From: Rhabditophanes sp. KR3021
Lineage: Eukaryota; Nematoda; Chromadorea; Rhabditida; Alloionematidae
Length of the DNA stretch: 64,000 bases
NCBI GenBank assembly: GCA_963281155.1
Contig: CAUJLY010000006.1
Coordinates: forward strand, 682,001 to 746,000
Reading direction: 5' to 3'
Both the position numbers and the translations under genes were made by a program. Below, piece after piece: positions 11,293 through 22,473 of the stretch (the first letter of the stretch is position 1; each line of letters begins with the position of its first letter). Below the pieces are notes generated by a model that was not told the origin of the DNA, ran no database searches, and saw only the letters and a program-made list of their open reading frames with translations.

Positions 11293-11450
11293 TTTCAGTT
11301 TTTATGATTGCTCTTTAATTAACTCCCAACAATTGTATATTTTCGTATAGGTGATTCTTAATATGTATAATCATTAGGCTCAAATTAATTAAATTATTTT
11401 TTGGATTTCTTTTATATTGAAATGGTTTGATGCCATCAAATTTTTTATTA

Positions 11451-11489
11451 AATAAAGTTTTGTAATTATACTTTTAAAGGATCTTTTAG
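11451..11489 (+). promoter_or_regulatory. Intercistronic poly(A) signal and trans-splice acceptor
   Basis: AATAAA at 11451-11456 can end the cullin mRNA. The sequence ATCTTTTAG ends at 11489, four bases before the ATG of the next gene, and looks like a trans-splice acceptor. Close spacing of the two is the arrangement found between genes of nematode operons. Confidence 0.5.
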
Positions 11490-11493
11490 GAAA

Positions 11494-12369
11494 ATGCCAA
11501 AGTCAAGAGTCGGTATTAGGAAGAAGAATGAAGCCTTTAAGAAGACTAAGATCAAGCCTGGACATGTTTTGAAAAAGACGAACGTCACTGACACAAGATT
11601 CGTTGCCAAGCAACTTTCCTTGATCGAACAATTGCAAGCCAAGAAGTCGGAGGTCGTTTCTTATCGTGGTTTGACACTCGGAGACTTGTTCAAACAAATG
11701 GGCCATCACAACCTCAACATCAGAAGAGATGCCGTGGTCGGGACCAAAGAGTTGCTTAAATCCAACCCCGTCCTAATGAACCGCCAAATGATGAATATCA
11801 TCCCTGCCGTCGCCAGACTAATTCCTGATCCCAAAAATGACACCCACATGACAGCTCAACTTCGCTTACTCCTTGACATGATTTGCGAAACAAGTGAACT
11901 AGAAATGAATCCCCACTTCTCTCTATTCATGTCGCATGTCCTCTGCGGCTTCACTCACCTCCAACAATCAGTGAAGGCATTTGCCTTGGATGTTATGAAT
12001 ATGTTGATGGACAAGTACCCTAATTTGTGCAGAAAGTCAGATGATTTGTTCCAGTCTTATATCAAGTTCATCTCGGGCCATCGTAAGCCACATAACAAGC
12101 AAATGCTAGTCTATTCGATTCAACTGTTCTTGAAAGTCTACAAAAAAAGTAACGAAGAAAAGGGACAAGCTCTATTTAGTGCTGAATTAAATTACGAAAA
12201 GGCTACCTGCGACCAGATCAACCTGATTTTGCCAACAAATCCCTTTGACTTTCCAATCCTTGGAAGTTTATTGTCCGACGAAACATCTCCCTTGGATACA
12301 GAAAGTGGCGAAAAACAAACAACCGAAATCATCATGCCTTATTTAAAAGCATTGCTTAGTGTCCATTAA
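11494..12369 (+). CDS. IPI1/TEX10-like pre-rRNA processing protein
   Basis: Component of the Rix1/PELP1-TEX10 complex needed for 60S ribosome maturation in the nucleolus. The 291-residue single-exon protein starts with a basic tail (MPKSRVGIRKKNEAFKKTK). Then comes the family signature TRFVAKQLSLIEQL, LTLGDLFKQMGHHNLNIRRDAVVGTKELL, and ARM-type helices through about residue 230. Human TEX10 is far longer, and this length is close to yeast Ipi1, so it may be a full short form. It lies 201 bp after cul-1 with a probable trans-splice acceptor four bases before the ATG. AATAAA occurs at 12432. Confidence 0.82.
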   Translation: MPKSRVGIRKKNEAFKKTKIKPGHVLKKTNVTDTRFVAKQLSLIEQLQAKKSEVVSYRGLTLGDLFKQMGHHNLNIRRDAVVGTKELLKSNPVLMNRQMMNIIPAVARLIPDPKNDTHMTAQLRLLLDMICETSELEMNPHFSLFMSHVLCGFTHLQQSVKAFALDVMNMLMDKYPNLCRKSDDLFQSYIKFISGHRKPHNKQMLVYSIQLFLKVYKKSNEEKGQALFSAELNYEKATCDQINLILPTNPFDFPILGSLLSDETSPLDTESGEKQTTEIIMPYLKALLSVH

Positions 12370-12439
12370 TAGTTAGTTGTTATTGCTCTTTGTTGTTTTA
12401 TTTGTTATTCTTTTTTGTTTGTTACTTCTTTAATAAATG

Positions 12440-13315
12440 AATCATTGAAATATATTTTATTGCAATAAACAAGACACACCAGATAAAAGGTGATTTAAGG
12501 TTTTTATTTTTAACAGGGGCAAAAAGAAAAATTATAAATAATTTCTAGAATATCCATGGCTTGTTTTGGTAAATCATTAAGTATATTTGGTTAGTAACTT
12601 AATATAATTATTTTTTAATATCTCTTTATTTCAATTTTTAACTATGGTAATATATTCTGTATTTTAAACGCATAATCATTATAAAATAGCAGAAATTGTA
12701 TTGGAATGTGAAAGTACACAAAAAATTAAAGCAATCAATATAATAATGAATGTTCGTCATTTTGCAATTATAAAAATTGTGTAGTCTCATTTTAATCTCA
12801 TTGAGTTTTATCAATATGTATTATTAAAATATACTTGCTCACCAACATACTATTTTAACTATTTGTTGTAAAAGATGTGGTAAAGAAATTTCATTTATGT
12901 TGAATTTACTGAAAGTTGTTATATTTTAGACAGTTTAAAGTTTTTTTTAATGTTTGATCTATAAATGATTTAAACTAAATTATTATTGCTATATTTAGTT
13001 TGATATTTATAATAGCTGTATGATCAACAGAAAATATAAGCATTAAATTGGTAAATAACTTAAACTAAAAATTGAGATAATAAAATGTTAAAAAAGAATA
13101 ATAATACGTTATTAACCTGTCGGGTACGCTCATGATGATAGCATGCCTTTCCTTGTGCTTCTATCCCACTATTATTTCTTACACCGATTGTATATGTTAA
13201 TGTAATAAAGGCAGTTCTCTATATTCTATTCCACAATAAGGATGTACAAAACACATTTACAAATGGAAATTTATCAAAGTCTTTTGCATTTTCAACACTA
13301 AAGAGAAGTTTTGCT
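12440..13315. other. Intergenic, no gene seen
   Basis: AT-rich spacer after the IPI1 gene. I see no coding-like frame or RNA gene. Confidence 0.5.
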
Positions 13316-13348
13316 TTGCATAATTCAGACGAAATACAAGTTTGCATA

Positions 13349-13717
13349 ATGAAATGTAAAACTTCAAAATGTAAAACAAAAAGCGATTGGTATCACTTTC
13401 AAACATCTACAAAGTTTGTAGTGGCTTGTAAATGTTATTTCTTAAAAAAATATCGTGAGTTTCAAATTGGAAAGACAGCTCAAAGAGTTTCTATTGGAAT
13501 AATAATTTATAAAATGTCTAAAACTATCATTACTTTGGAAAAACATGAACCAAATCTGCACATTTATGATAGATCTGATTTTGTGGATCCTTTTAAAACT
13601 GGCAGTGAAAATATCAATACATTTCTAGGCATAATGGGTTTAAGAATAGGTTTAGCTTTATCTCACCAGCATCTTCATCTAAGTTACCCAAACGTAAATA
13701 GCAGATACAAAATATAA
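13349..13717 (+). CDS. Hypothetical ORF of doubtful status
   Basis: About 122 codons from the ATG at 13349; the frame is open back to 13316. The first part is Cys/Lys-rich (MKCKTSKCKTKSDWYHF, VVACKCYFLKKYREF). The last third looks non-coding. There is no homology I can name. It may be a fragment of a larger gene or a transposon relic together with the ORF at 13786. Confidence 0.25.
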   Translation: MKCKTSKCKTKSDWYHFQTSTKFVVACKCYFLKKYREFQIGKTAQRVSIGIIIYKMSKTIITLEKHEPNLHIYDRSDFVDPFKTGSENINTFLGIMGLRIGLALSHQHLHLSYPNVNSRYKI

Positions 13718-13785
13718 TATAACATACGACTATACTAAAACAACTCCAAGGCACTAAACATTGTCTCAATCCCACCATCTTTGTT

Positions 13786-13953
13786 ATGAGAACTCCTAAC
13801 ACATATAGAGAGATACGAGGAACCAAGTTGTGCGATTCTCTAAACCAGTGGAAGTTTGGTGAAGGTCGATTAACAATAAACAAATGGACTATCTTCGTTG
13901 CCAGAAATAAGCTATACATTTCTCTCGAACAGAGATTGGAAAAAAGAAGTTAG
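13786..13953 (+). CDS. Small orphan ORF with coding-like composition
   Basis: 55 codons from an ATG, containing REIRGTKLCDSLNQWKFGEG and TIFVARNKLYISLEQRLEK. The composition is protein-like but I recognise no family. It could be an exon of a degraded gene in the 13.3-13.95 kb block. Confidence 0.25.
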   Translation: MRTPNTYREIRGTKLCDSLNQWKFGEGRLTINKWTIFVARNKLYISLEQRLEKRS

Positions 13954-14210
13954 GGGCAATGCCAATATGTGCGTCTAATATTTATAGTATCAACTTAAAT
14001 ATGAGAATGTAAGGAGATACGTGTAATAACAGCACTAATGGTGGTAGAAGTCATTACGACCTACGCAAAGTGTTTATTGAACTTGGAATAAAAAGAATTA
14101 AATAATTTTATACTTATATACTCAAATGCTTATTCAATATTTATTCAACTTGTAACAAATTAATTAATTTCATATTTTATCAAACAATATCTTTTTGAAT
14201 AAGCTTTTCC

Positions 14211-15266
14211 TTACGTAACAACATTTACAGATTGTTTATGAGGTGGGACATTTTTGGTTGACACGATTCTGTTGTGTGTAGTTCTAGAAGTTGAATTACC
14301 ATGAACGACATCTTGTACTTTTATACATCTACTCATACCAAAATGAGTTAAAACAATACTTCTAAGTTCCTTGATAAAAACTATATTCAAAAATAAGCTT
14401 ACACAATAACTTAGACAAGTTAAACCATCAATAAGTTTCCAGATAATAGGTGAAAAACCTCCCACTAAGAAAGAATATTTAAAAATAAATAAATGCAAAC
14501 TTACTCATAGCCCCAAAATTATAATAAATGACTGGAGGAAATTGAGACAGAAGTGGGGTAACAGATTGAAAAATTAAATTCATCAAGACAGCTCTATCAT
14601 TATTCTTGTTAATATTAAAGGCAAGCCTTTTAGCTTTCCAAAGCAACAAAAAATTAATAATAACGACAACAAGTGGACATATCAAAATTGTATACGTATC
14701 AATTGTCCTCATCAAACCAGTTACAAATCCATTTCTTTTGTTTGCCTTAAGCAAAACACATATATCATCAGCAACATACTCAACATCATAATTAATCCAC
14801 ATAGCAGTGGTTGGAATTATTATTGAGGCATTAAGGATGCAAAAAAGAAACACTATCATTAATGGAATAATTATTTTTTGCTTAAAAAACACCAAAATAT
14901 AGCGAATGACGCTATAAATTAACAGTGAAGTTGAGTTAAATGTTGTAAAGACAAATTGAAGTGATCGTAACTTTGAACATATTTCAATGTTTATTAGGCC
15001 AGTTGTGTAGTATGAAATTAAATAATTTGACATAACAATTAAGATGGATGTTCCGGAGATGATGTATAAAGTTGCGAAGAATAGGATTGACTTTTTGAGG
15101 ATAGCTCTTTTCGGAATGATTTGTTTAGTAGGACTAGGAAGATGAAGTAAATGTTTGGGATTAGGGAGATGAGTAGCATTATTTCAATTTGAAGAGCACT
15201 AGATAGGTAATCTTTTTTAATTGGCTGGTTAGGATCGGCGTCATTCATGGTTAAATTAAAACACAA
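14211..15266 (-). CDS. 7TM chemoreceptor with an apparent frameshift
   Basis: A serpentine receptor in two exons, 14505-15266 and 14211-14464 (40-bp intron, phase 1), of about 338 residues. TM1 is IEIMLLISLIPNIYFIFLVLL. TM2 continues in a different frame as SILFFATLYIISGTSILIV, and no believable intron separates them. One missing base in the T5 run (15092-15096, plus strand) would restore a single frame. Later features are FQSVTPLLSQFPPVIYY in TM6 and GFSPIIWKLIDGLTCLSYC in TM7. The C-tail is Ser/Thr/Asn-rich. It may be functional with a sequence error or a recent pseudogene. Confidence 0.7.
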
Positions 15267-15605
15267 AGTAAATATGTAACTTAATAAATATTCCTCCGTC
15301 CAAAGATAATGTATTATTTAAAAGTTTAGCAAAAAAATGTACCTTTTGCGTGTGAACAAATTTACGTATGCCTTTCTTCACTCCTACAAAAGTACAACAA
15401 ATTGGCACGCTATGCTCCGTGCAATTTTGAATGGATATAAGTAATTAGGGTAACATTAATAATATTTAAAAGAAATAATATTTGAAAAGAAAAGGACAGT
15501 AATAGAATTTATTAGGAAAATGGTTGGCAATATTAGGTATGTTAATAGACGTTAAAGCAATACAATTTTAAAGGGCATCAGCTTATACGTGTCAAAATTT
15601 TATTT

Positions 15606-15871
15606 TTAGCCTATTGAGAAGTTTAGAAGAAGGATGAACATTATTTTTTGAAGCAACCTATGAAGTTCAGGAGTAGTTTTTGCAGCAATCCTATGAACTT
15701 CAAATGTTGTTCTTGCAGGAATCTTATGCAGACCAAGTGTCTTCAAAGCCATTTTAGGTGAATGATGTTCAGGAGTCTTAAATGACAGCTTATGAATTTC
15801 CGGAGTTTCAATGTACTCATCAACTTTTATTAATATGAAAATAATTTTATTTGTTCAAAAACCTTTCTTGA
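15606..15871 (-). CDS. Orphan exon with repeated TPE-x-H motif
   Basis: An 88-codon open stretch without an early ATG. It contains four degenerate copies of a short unit: TPEIHKL, TPEHHSP, TTFEVHRI and TTPELHRL, spaced roughly 12-20 residues. Such internal repetition is unlikely in random AT-rich DNA, so I take it as a real or formerly real exon. Upstream exons were not identified and no family is recognised. Confidence 0.35.
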
Positions 15872-16106
15872 TTAGTAATTTTTAATATGCAATGAATTAA
15901 ATATTTGTTAAAGGAATAAGTAACATTTATTCCCAAAAAAGTATTTTCCTTGTTTCACTTATTTCCCTTTATTTAGTATAAAACATAATTTATTTCACAA
16001 AAATTACATAAAAATGAGATAATTATAATCTACATTTCATACAGACAAGTATTAGTCGTTATGATTATGGTTATAATTATCGTTAAGTCTATAGATACGC
16101 CTAGGT

Positions 16107-16823
16107 CTACAGTATATCTACGCCACCATACCCAGCTGCTTTTCTTTTGTGTATTAGTATTTCAAGGACAAGTTTGCGATACTCATTTTGCCTAATCATT
16201 TGGTACATATCATCTATAGAATCATGATGGTTAAGGATAAAGTCAATACATAAATAAAAGATGATACGATAGTCGACTTTAGCAGGCCCAGACAATAGGA
16301 AAGATTTTTGGGTTTCAATTAGTATAGTTGACCATTCTGGTCTATCTAGATCATCATAATTTGGTTCAGATATGGTGTCTTCATCAGAGATAATACTTGA
16401 TTCGGGGATGGAGCTTAAACCAAAGATTAGATCCCTCATCATTATTCTCTTTAGAATGAGAGTCTAATATTCTATCACTTCCTGCATCATTGTAATCTTC
16501 CATCTCATTTTCTGTTAAAGTCTGATCATCATCCATATCCTTCCCTTCCTTTGAACATCTTCCTCTTCACTAACATAATCGTCATCAAGATCGTAATCGT
16601 CATCTTCATCATCTAAAGTTCCTTCGGCAGCTTTATTTTTTTGCAGCAGTTGGCTTATCGAATGTCCAGCTCCCATTTCAGCCAATTTTAGTTTAAGAAG
16701 ATCACTAGCTAAAGGTTTCTTCATTTCAGGCTGTTTTTTGATGGCATACCTACTGCATATCACACATATTGATAGTATCAGTATAAACAGTAATAGACGA
16801 AGAATATTTGTAAAAGTTCCCAT
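16107..16823 (-). CDS. Acidic single-pass/secreted protein, frames disrupted
   Basis: The N-terminus (MGTFTNILRLLLFILILSICVICS) is a signal anchor or signal peptide. A very acidic stretch follows (DDEDDDYDLDDDYVSEEEDV). The acidic composition continues in a second frame (DMDDDQTLTENEMEDYND). A third frame from about 16442 down to 16107 continues it with SIISDEDTISEPNYDDLD and IIFYLCIDFILNHHDSIDDM. No GT-AG intron joins these cleanly, so two indels are implied. The family is unknown. It is either a disrupted gene or one with sequence errors. Confidence 0.5.
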
Positions 16824-17762
16824 AATTGTACCGTTATGGGTCGAGGGTTATGAGACGAATGATATGGATATACCTAAAGTTAATGAATATCATCCCACAT
16901 ACCCAAAAGTAAATTAGTACAAAAAAGTAAAGCATGGTCATCTTTATAGCAAAGTACAACATATATAACAAATTTTATAATTACATAATAACAACCCTTT
17001 TCTTCTGAAATGCCAACATAATACAAACTCCCTTTCTGACTTTTCACTTAAAATTAACAATGAAGAATCATAATGAAGATAGTTATTGCTGAATCAAAAA
17101 ATACATAAGTTTTACGATTGACTGATTCTCAATAGACCGAAGTTTACTAATCAAAGTGTCCATAACTATAAAAATTGATTGAGTTGAAAAATGGTAAAGG
17201 CACAATAAAATATAGCAAAATGGTTGAAGCTAATAAAAGTTTGAATTCGGAATATTACTTTGGTAGAAATACATTGTAATGAATCGATTTACACTCAATA
17301 GCAAATATCCGTAAGCTTGAATAAATTTTTCAAATCGTGCTAGAAAGTATATTATCATAAATCCATAATTGTTTGCCTTGTTCTCAATTATTTCCGCAAA
17401 TGGTGGACATAAATGTTGTAAAATTATTTATTATCATATTAAGTCTATTTATGATAATATAAATGAACTTCTGAAAGCTTCTTTTTTTAATAATCACAAT
17501 ATAAATTGAAATGCCGACAAAGTAGCAAATAAGAATAATTATAATATGAATTGTAAGTGAATGAACAGTTGTTCCAACTCAAATAAAAGGGGGAATATTT
17601 TTAATTGTAGCATCAGATTCGATCAACATAATTAAATTTAAAATCTCAAATTAATATCATAATAAAAAATTATTTATAAGTATTTAAATGTCATGATACA
17701 GCGACCACTTAAACAATGTGTAAAAAATCATCATATGCGTATGATATCATTTTTTAGTAATC
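16824..17762. other. Intergenic, no gene seen
   Basis: AT-rich spacer between an acidic-protein gene and a receptor gene; no feature recognised. Confidence 0.5.
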
Positions 17763-18769
17763 TTAGTAATGTTTTGTGACAAGCTGCTTTTCACTTATTC
17801 CAAATATTTCCAGGACTCTTTTTCTAAGTTCTGGATTAAAAATGTAAAGAAATAAAATTACTGCCAACATGTTGAGTGTGAAAATATAATGGTAGATGGA
17901 TGTTGAATATCCAGCAACTATGTGAGTGTGACGTACAAGAAGTATATACACAATTTCAACGATTAAAAAGAAAAATTCTGCAAATATTACATAAAGCAAG
18001 TTTATATCAGAACTTGAAACAGGGGCATTTGTACTGGAATCTTTATTGATACGATTAATCTTTAATTGCACAAAAATACTTAATACAATTCCACTACCCA
18101 ATATATATCCTAAATATGCAAGATAAATGTACCTCTCGATGTTGCTGACAATATGCATTGGATCGCAATAGAATATTTCATAACGTGCCATTCGTGTAGT
18201 ATATGGGCAAGGATAAAAAATCAAAGTTATAAAGACAATTGCTAGGACATAGATGAAGCCAGTTATACAGTGGACAAATATTCGGGTCTAAAAATAATAA
18301 TTCATATAATATCTTGTTGACTTACTTTCTTGCATTTGATACCAAAAATGACAATCACGCGCTCTTGTAACATAGATTGCATTGCATAGAGCTTAGAATA
18401 GCGACACCAGATGATCCAATGAATAAATAAATAAAACAAATCCTCATACCTTGTATACGAGACAAGCTCTGCAAATGGTTTATACTGCGGTAAATAAAAA
18501 TAATAAAAATAGGGCAAAATTGAGGCGATAGAAGCCAATCCATACAGCAGAAAATATTTAAAAAAGTCCCTTCTTAAAATTGACTCCTTCTGGTAATTTT
18601 TTATAATTACTATTAGTGTTAGAAGATACATTATGAAACCAATTACTATCAGCAAACTGAGTAAACACAAGTTCAATATACTAATTTCCTCGCCGAAGAA
18701 ATGAGGGTCATAACTGTACCATTGTATTTCACTTAAACTAGATCGCTTGGTAGTTGTGGTAGCATTCAT
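17763..18769 (-). CDS. 7TM serpentine chemoreceptor
   Basis: Exons 18326-18769 and 17763-18287 join in phase 0 over a 38-bp intron to give 322 residues. The join restores the fourth helix as TRIFVHCITGFIYVLAIVFI. An extracellular loop with paired Cys follows (FYPCPYTTRM, EIFYCDP). TM1 is LLSLLIVIGFIMYLLTLIVI. The last helix is IYHYIFTLNMLAVILFLYIF with NPELRKRVLEIFG after it, an NP-ending TM7 as in several nematode chemoreceptor families. Subfamily not assigned. Confidence 0.85.
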
Positions 18770-19737
18770 ATTAGCAAGAATAATTTGAAATGAATATCCA
18801 ACTGAAGTTTAAGCCTTTATATAGGCATTACTACACTTTAGTGTTCTATTCTCTGAACTCTTATTTATTAATTTTGTTAAAGTTTATGCCTTATTGACGC
18901 AGGTAAACAAAACTATATTGGATATGTTTATGTAATACTGGGAATTAGCGTGACTAATTAGGTATGTATGTGAAGTAAGGAAGGAGTTATCAATTCTAGA
19001 AATCTGTTTACCTCAAGTGTTGACGCAATAAACAAAGTCTATTTTAGGTGTTAGCAAAACCTAATTAATGATATCACTACATCAAAATTAAACAACTATT
19101 ATTTTGCAAATGGAATGAAACCAAAGTAAATACATTTTTGAGAAAATATGAAAGGGATAATTCAGATGGGAACATACTCTGATGTTCTAAACATTTTATA
19201 CAACCATCATTTTTATCGGTTGAAGCATAATTAACAACGCATCGAAGACATCGTCAATTTTATTGTGAACAATAATTTACAGGATTAAACAATGGAAGGT
19301 GTATTTTATAAAAGAAAGGCTGAAATGAGATATATATTGTATATTCGTATTACTATTTTATATGTACAGGGTTGAGTCATAATTAGGTCAGATGTGTTTA
19401 ACTTGAATATCCTCCAAAAACAATTGCTCCCATGTCATGTAAATCTAATTGTTCGATATCAAATCTGTGAAGCAATAATATGATCAAAGGAATCGTTCCA
19501 TCTGATTGCAATAATGTCAGAAGTAGAATTTTTAAATCATAGTCAACTGTCCAATTTAGAATGGAATTACTTGATATGTCTACTAAAAAGATTGCTTTAA
19601 CGTCACTCAAAAAAGATTTTGAGAAATAAATCTATTAAAATCTATACTTCTATAAAATTAAGGGATACTACCAGAGTTATTTTACATGGCCATTTTTTTA
19701 AAAAAACCCCATACTTGACTAAAGATGCTTTTCCAAA
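18770..19737. other. Intergenic with a short vWA-like frame
   Basis: Mostly AT-rich spacer. On the minus strand 19398-19610 encodes 70 residues beginning MSDVKAIFLVDISSNS, which faintly recalls the first strand of a vWA domain. The match is too short to support a gene. Confidence 0.3.
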
Positions 19738-19788
19738 ACGACTGAGTATGGAAAGGGATTGGGATTAAGGACTAACTTATCATCAATA
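19738..19788 (+). repeat. Dispersed repeat R1, copy 1
   Basis: About 51 bp nearly identical to 39086-39137. The shared core includes ATGGAAAGGGATTGGGATTA and GGACTAACTTA. At the second copy an open frame ends within the repeat (VMERDWD then stop), suggesting a fragment of a multicopy gene or transposon. Confidence 0.6.
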
Positions 19789-19853
19789 AGTTTATTTATA
19801 ATCGTTTGAACTCATGCTTCTAGGAATTAAAAATAAATTTGAATGATATTAAA

Positions 19854-20988
19854 TTAAATAACGGATGGGGCAAGTCGTTTGATTATTGTACCATTATTCA
19901 CTTTCTGTTTTGATTTAAAATAAAAACGTTTAAAATCTTGTCTTACTGTTTTGCTAAAAATATTTATATGTATAAGAACAAATTATTATAAGCTTACTTG
20001 AAAATCAGTAAAAAATAAACGTCATTGTATGCAAGTAGTGATGCCATATAATTAGATACATTTTCACTTATAAATTTAAAAGGTTTGTCTCCAGGTACAG
20101 CTGAAACAATTAATCTGTTGATATAAACTATGACAAACATTAAAATGCATATATTTTGCAAAGTTGCATAATAAATTAATATTTTTTCAGTTTTTTTCTT
20201 TTCTTCACTAAATGTATTTGATTTAGTTAATTCTCTGAATTTTAAAACACTAAAAAAATTCAAAGTCGTAGATATAATCAAACTTATGAAGGCAAATAAA
20301 GTTTGCATAATTCTGGCGGGTATGGCTTTAGATTGAACAACATAATTAATATGATAAATATTTTCCTTCCCATTGACTAATAAATAATCAGCCTCTACAT
20401 GTAATCGCAAAGTTGCGGTTGTCGATGCAATTAACAATAAAATGACGCAATAAGCCACATTCTTTTTTATTGAAAAATACTAAAAGTGTATTAATTTATT
20501 AATTTAAAGAATAATATTTTACTACTCACTCGATTAAATTTCAAGAGAAAATGCAAAGCGAAATAACGGTTAACAGCTATCATAGCGCAATTCAAGCATA
20601 GGTATGCAATTAATGTTGCTTCATATGCTATAAAAATTTCTGGAATAAATTTTATAGATCTCATTTCATTAGATAAGATTCCAAAATTGACAATTCGTAC
20701 CACACAGAAATCCCACCAACAAAATAATGTGGTTATACAATAATTAAACAGTAAAATTGCGTAAAAGCTAGTATGATATGCCTCATCGTTTTCATTAATT
20801 TTTTTGAATACAAAAAAGAAAAAGATAGTTTGCAATGAGGTTGAAATAAGACCCCATGAAGAAAGAATTATGTCATCTAAATAATTAGACAACATCACTA
20901 AATTAAATATGAATATGAATAAATATAAAATTATGTAATAAATAGAATACGTTTCATTTAATAAAAAAATTAAATAACTTCCTATCAT
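19854..20988 (-). CDS. 7TM serpentine chemoreceptor, three exons
   Basis: Exons 20530-20988, 19998-20479 and 19854-19953 (introns of 50 and 44 bp) join exactly in frame to 346 residues. After TM3 the motif is AVNRYFALHFLLKFNR. The first join continues YFSIKKNVAYCVILLLIAST. The loop between TM5 and TM6 holds LTKSNTFSEEKKKTEKI. The last exon supplies the tail NKTVRQDFKRFYFKSKQK. A partial copy of this gene lies just upstream (21676-21912). Receptor subfamily not assigned. Confidence 0.85.
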
Positions 20989-21675
20989 GCGTTTATCTAC
21001 TTTAAGTAGATGTTTTAAAAGGTAGATAATTCAAAGAGTTTGAAAAATCTCACTTCTAACTTGTTAAGTTCATATATTTATTATTTGGTTTGAGATCTTC
21101 CGATTCCCAAGAAATTGAATTACCATATTCTAATTCTAGAATATTAAGTTTATTTATTATCCAGGCAGTTAGTTGATATTATAAGTAATAAGAGAAAACG
21201 CAATTAGTACCGCGAATATAGCTAATGAAAAAAATGCGTCAGTCTTTTCATTATATGACTTTATGAAGTCGAAGTATTGTTTTTAGTGTGTTCCAAACAA
21301 CTTTTATTTTATGCTCGAGGAAGTACTTTAACAATGTTTAATCTTCTTAACATCATAATTTAGTGTTTTAATCAGGTCACAAACAATTTCAAAGGCATGT
21401 TTTACGATGCAATGAGAATAATAATTTATTCTAAAACTTTTCATAGTATACGTGTTTTAATGAATCAGTCAACTTTTCACTGTACTATTACTTTTTGTTA
21501 CAAGTGAACTAAGTAATTTATTTTTTATTAAAAGAAAAATCCTACTACATATTTCCGAATAAATTTATTTATAAAAGCTTGAACTTTAGTTTTTTGGTAT
21601 TTCTAAGTTTAAAAAAAATAAATTAAGCATTTGCACAATTACACAATAGACGGAGCAATTCTTTCAACGGTTGTA
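20989..21675. other. Intergenic, no gene seen
   Basis: AT-rich spacer between the intact receptor and its truncated relic. Confidence 0.5.
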
Positions 21676-21912
21676 TTATTCACTTTCTTTCTTGATCCAA
21701 TCTAAAAAGTTTTCTCTGATGGTTTTGTTAAAAGATTGTATAAAAAGGATTCTTATCAGAAACTTACTTAAAAATAAGTAAAAAATATACATCATTGTAT
21801 GAAAGTAAAGATGCAATATAAACAAACAAATTAAAATTTCCCAGTTTTTTTCTTTTCTTCACAGAATGTATTTGATTTAATTAAATCTCTGAATTTTAAA
21901 ATGCCCTTCAAA
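21676..21912 (-). pseudogene. Truncated paralog of the receptor at 19854-20988
   Basis: The minus strand carries FKFRDLIKSNTFCEEKKKTG, matching FRELTKSNTFSEEKKKTEKI of the neighbour. After an internal deletion come SLLSYNDVYFLLIF and a tail KTIRENFLDWIKKESE. Even the last intron is preserved between them. Everything before the TM5-TM6 loop is missing. This is a tandem-duplicate relic. Confidence 0.75.
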
Positions 21913-21939
21913 TTTATTAGACTTGATGTAACTTGTAAT

Positions 21940-22473
21940 TAGTTATAAGTAGGCCAGTTATAGCTCAGCCCGGTTGAGCCGAACTAAACAACAAGAATTA
22001 TAATTTTATGCATCAAATAAATAACAAAGATTTTATAATAAAAAGGGCATTTATTTAACAACAAAGCAATTTACAATTTTTGTTGGAATATTATTTAAAA
22101 ATAAGTAAAATAATAATGTTATGTCAACAACTTAATCGTTTACAAATTTCATAATTTGATCATTGTATATTTTCAACTAGTGTGATCATCAATAGATAGT
22201 TTAATTTGATCTAACTTCCATATATTAGATAATCTGTGATAATCACATGATTTTAAATGTAATGAGTAAATCCTTTTTCCAAAATTGAATTCCACTAATA
22301 TTTTTGTTAATTGCTAGACATTGTATCACTGTTTCTTGCTTTTTGTACCTTGAAAATAATTTTTTAACAATAATAATTTCCTAATTTCTCTTTAATTACA
22401 ACAACATTTAATAGACGTATTAAGTGACATTATAATATAATTGTTCAATTTGAAAATTGTGTTAGTCATAAAA
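21940..22473. other. Intergenic, no gene seen
   Basis: AT-rich spacer upstream of the tandem receptor pair. A tRNA-like D-arm fragment near 21958 is not a tRNA. Confidence 0.5.

Noticed and set aside
15055..15110. A 43-bp intron to explain the receptor frame change at 15092
   Set aside because: GTCCTA is a poor donor, the segment is not T-rich before AG, and removing it would delete the loop between TM1 and TM2.
21955..22000. tRNA-like sequence (TAGCTCAGCCCGGTTGAGC)
   Set aside because: Only a D-arm-like piece is present; there is no anticodon arm, T arm or pairing acceptor stem.
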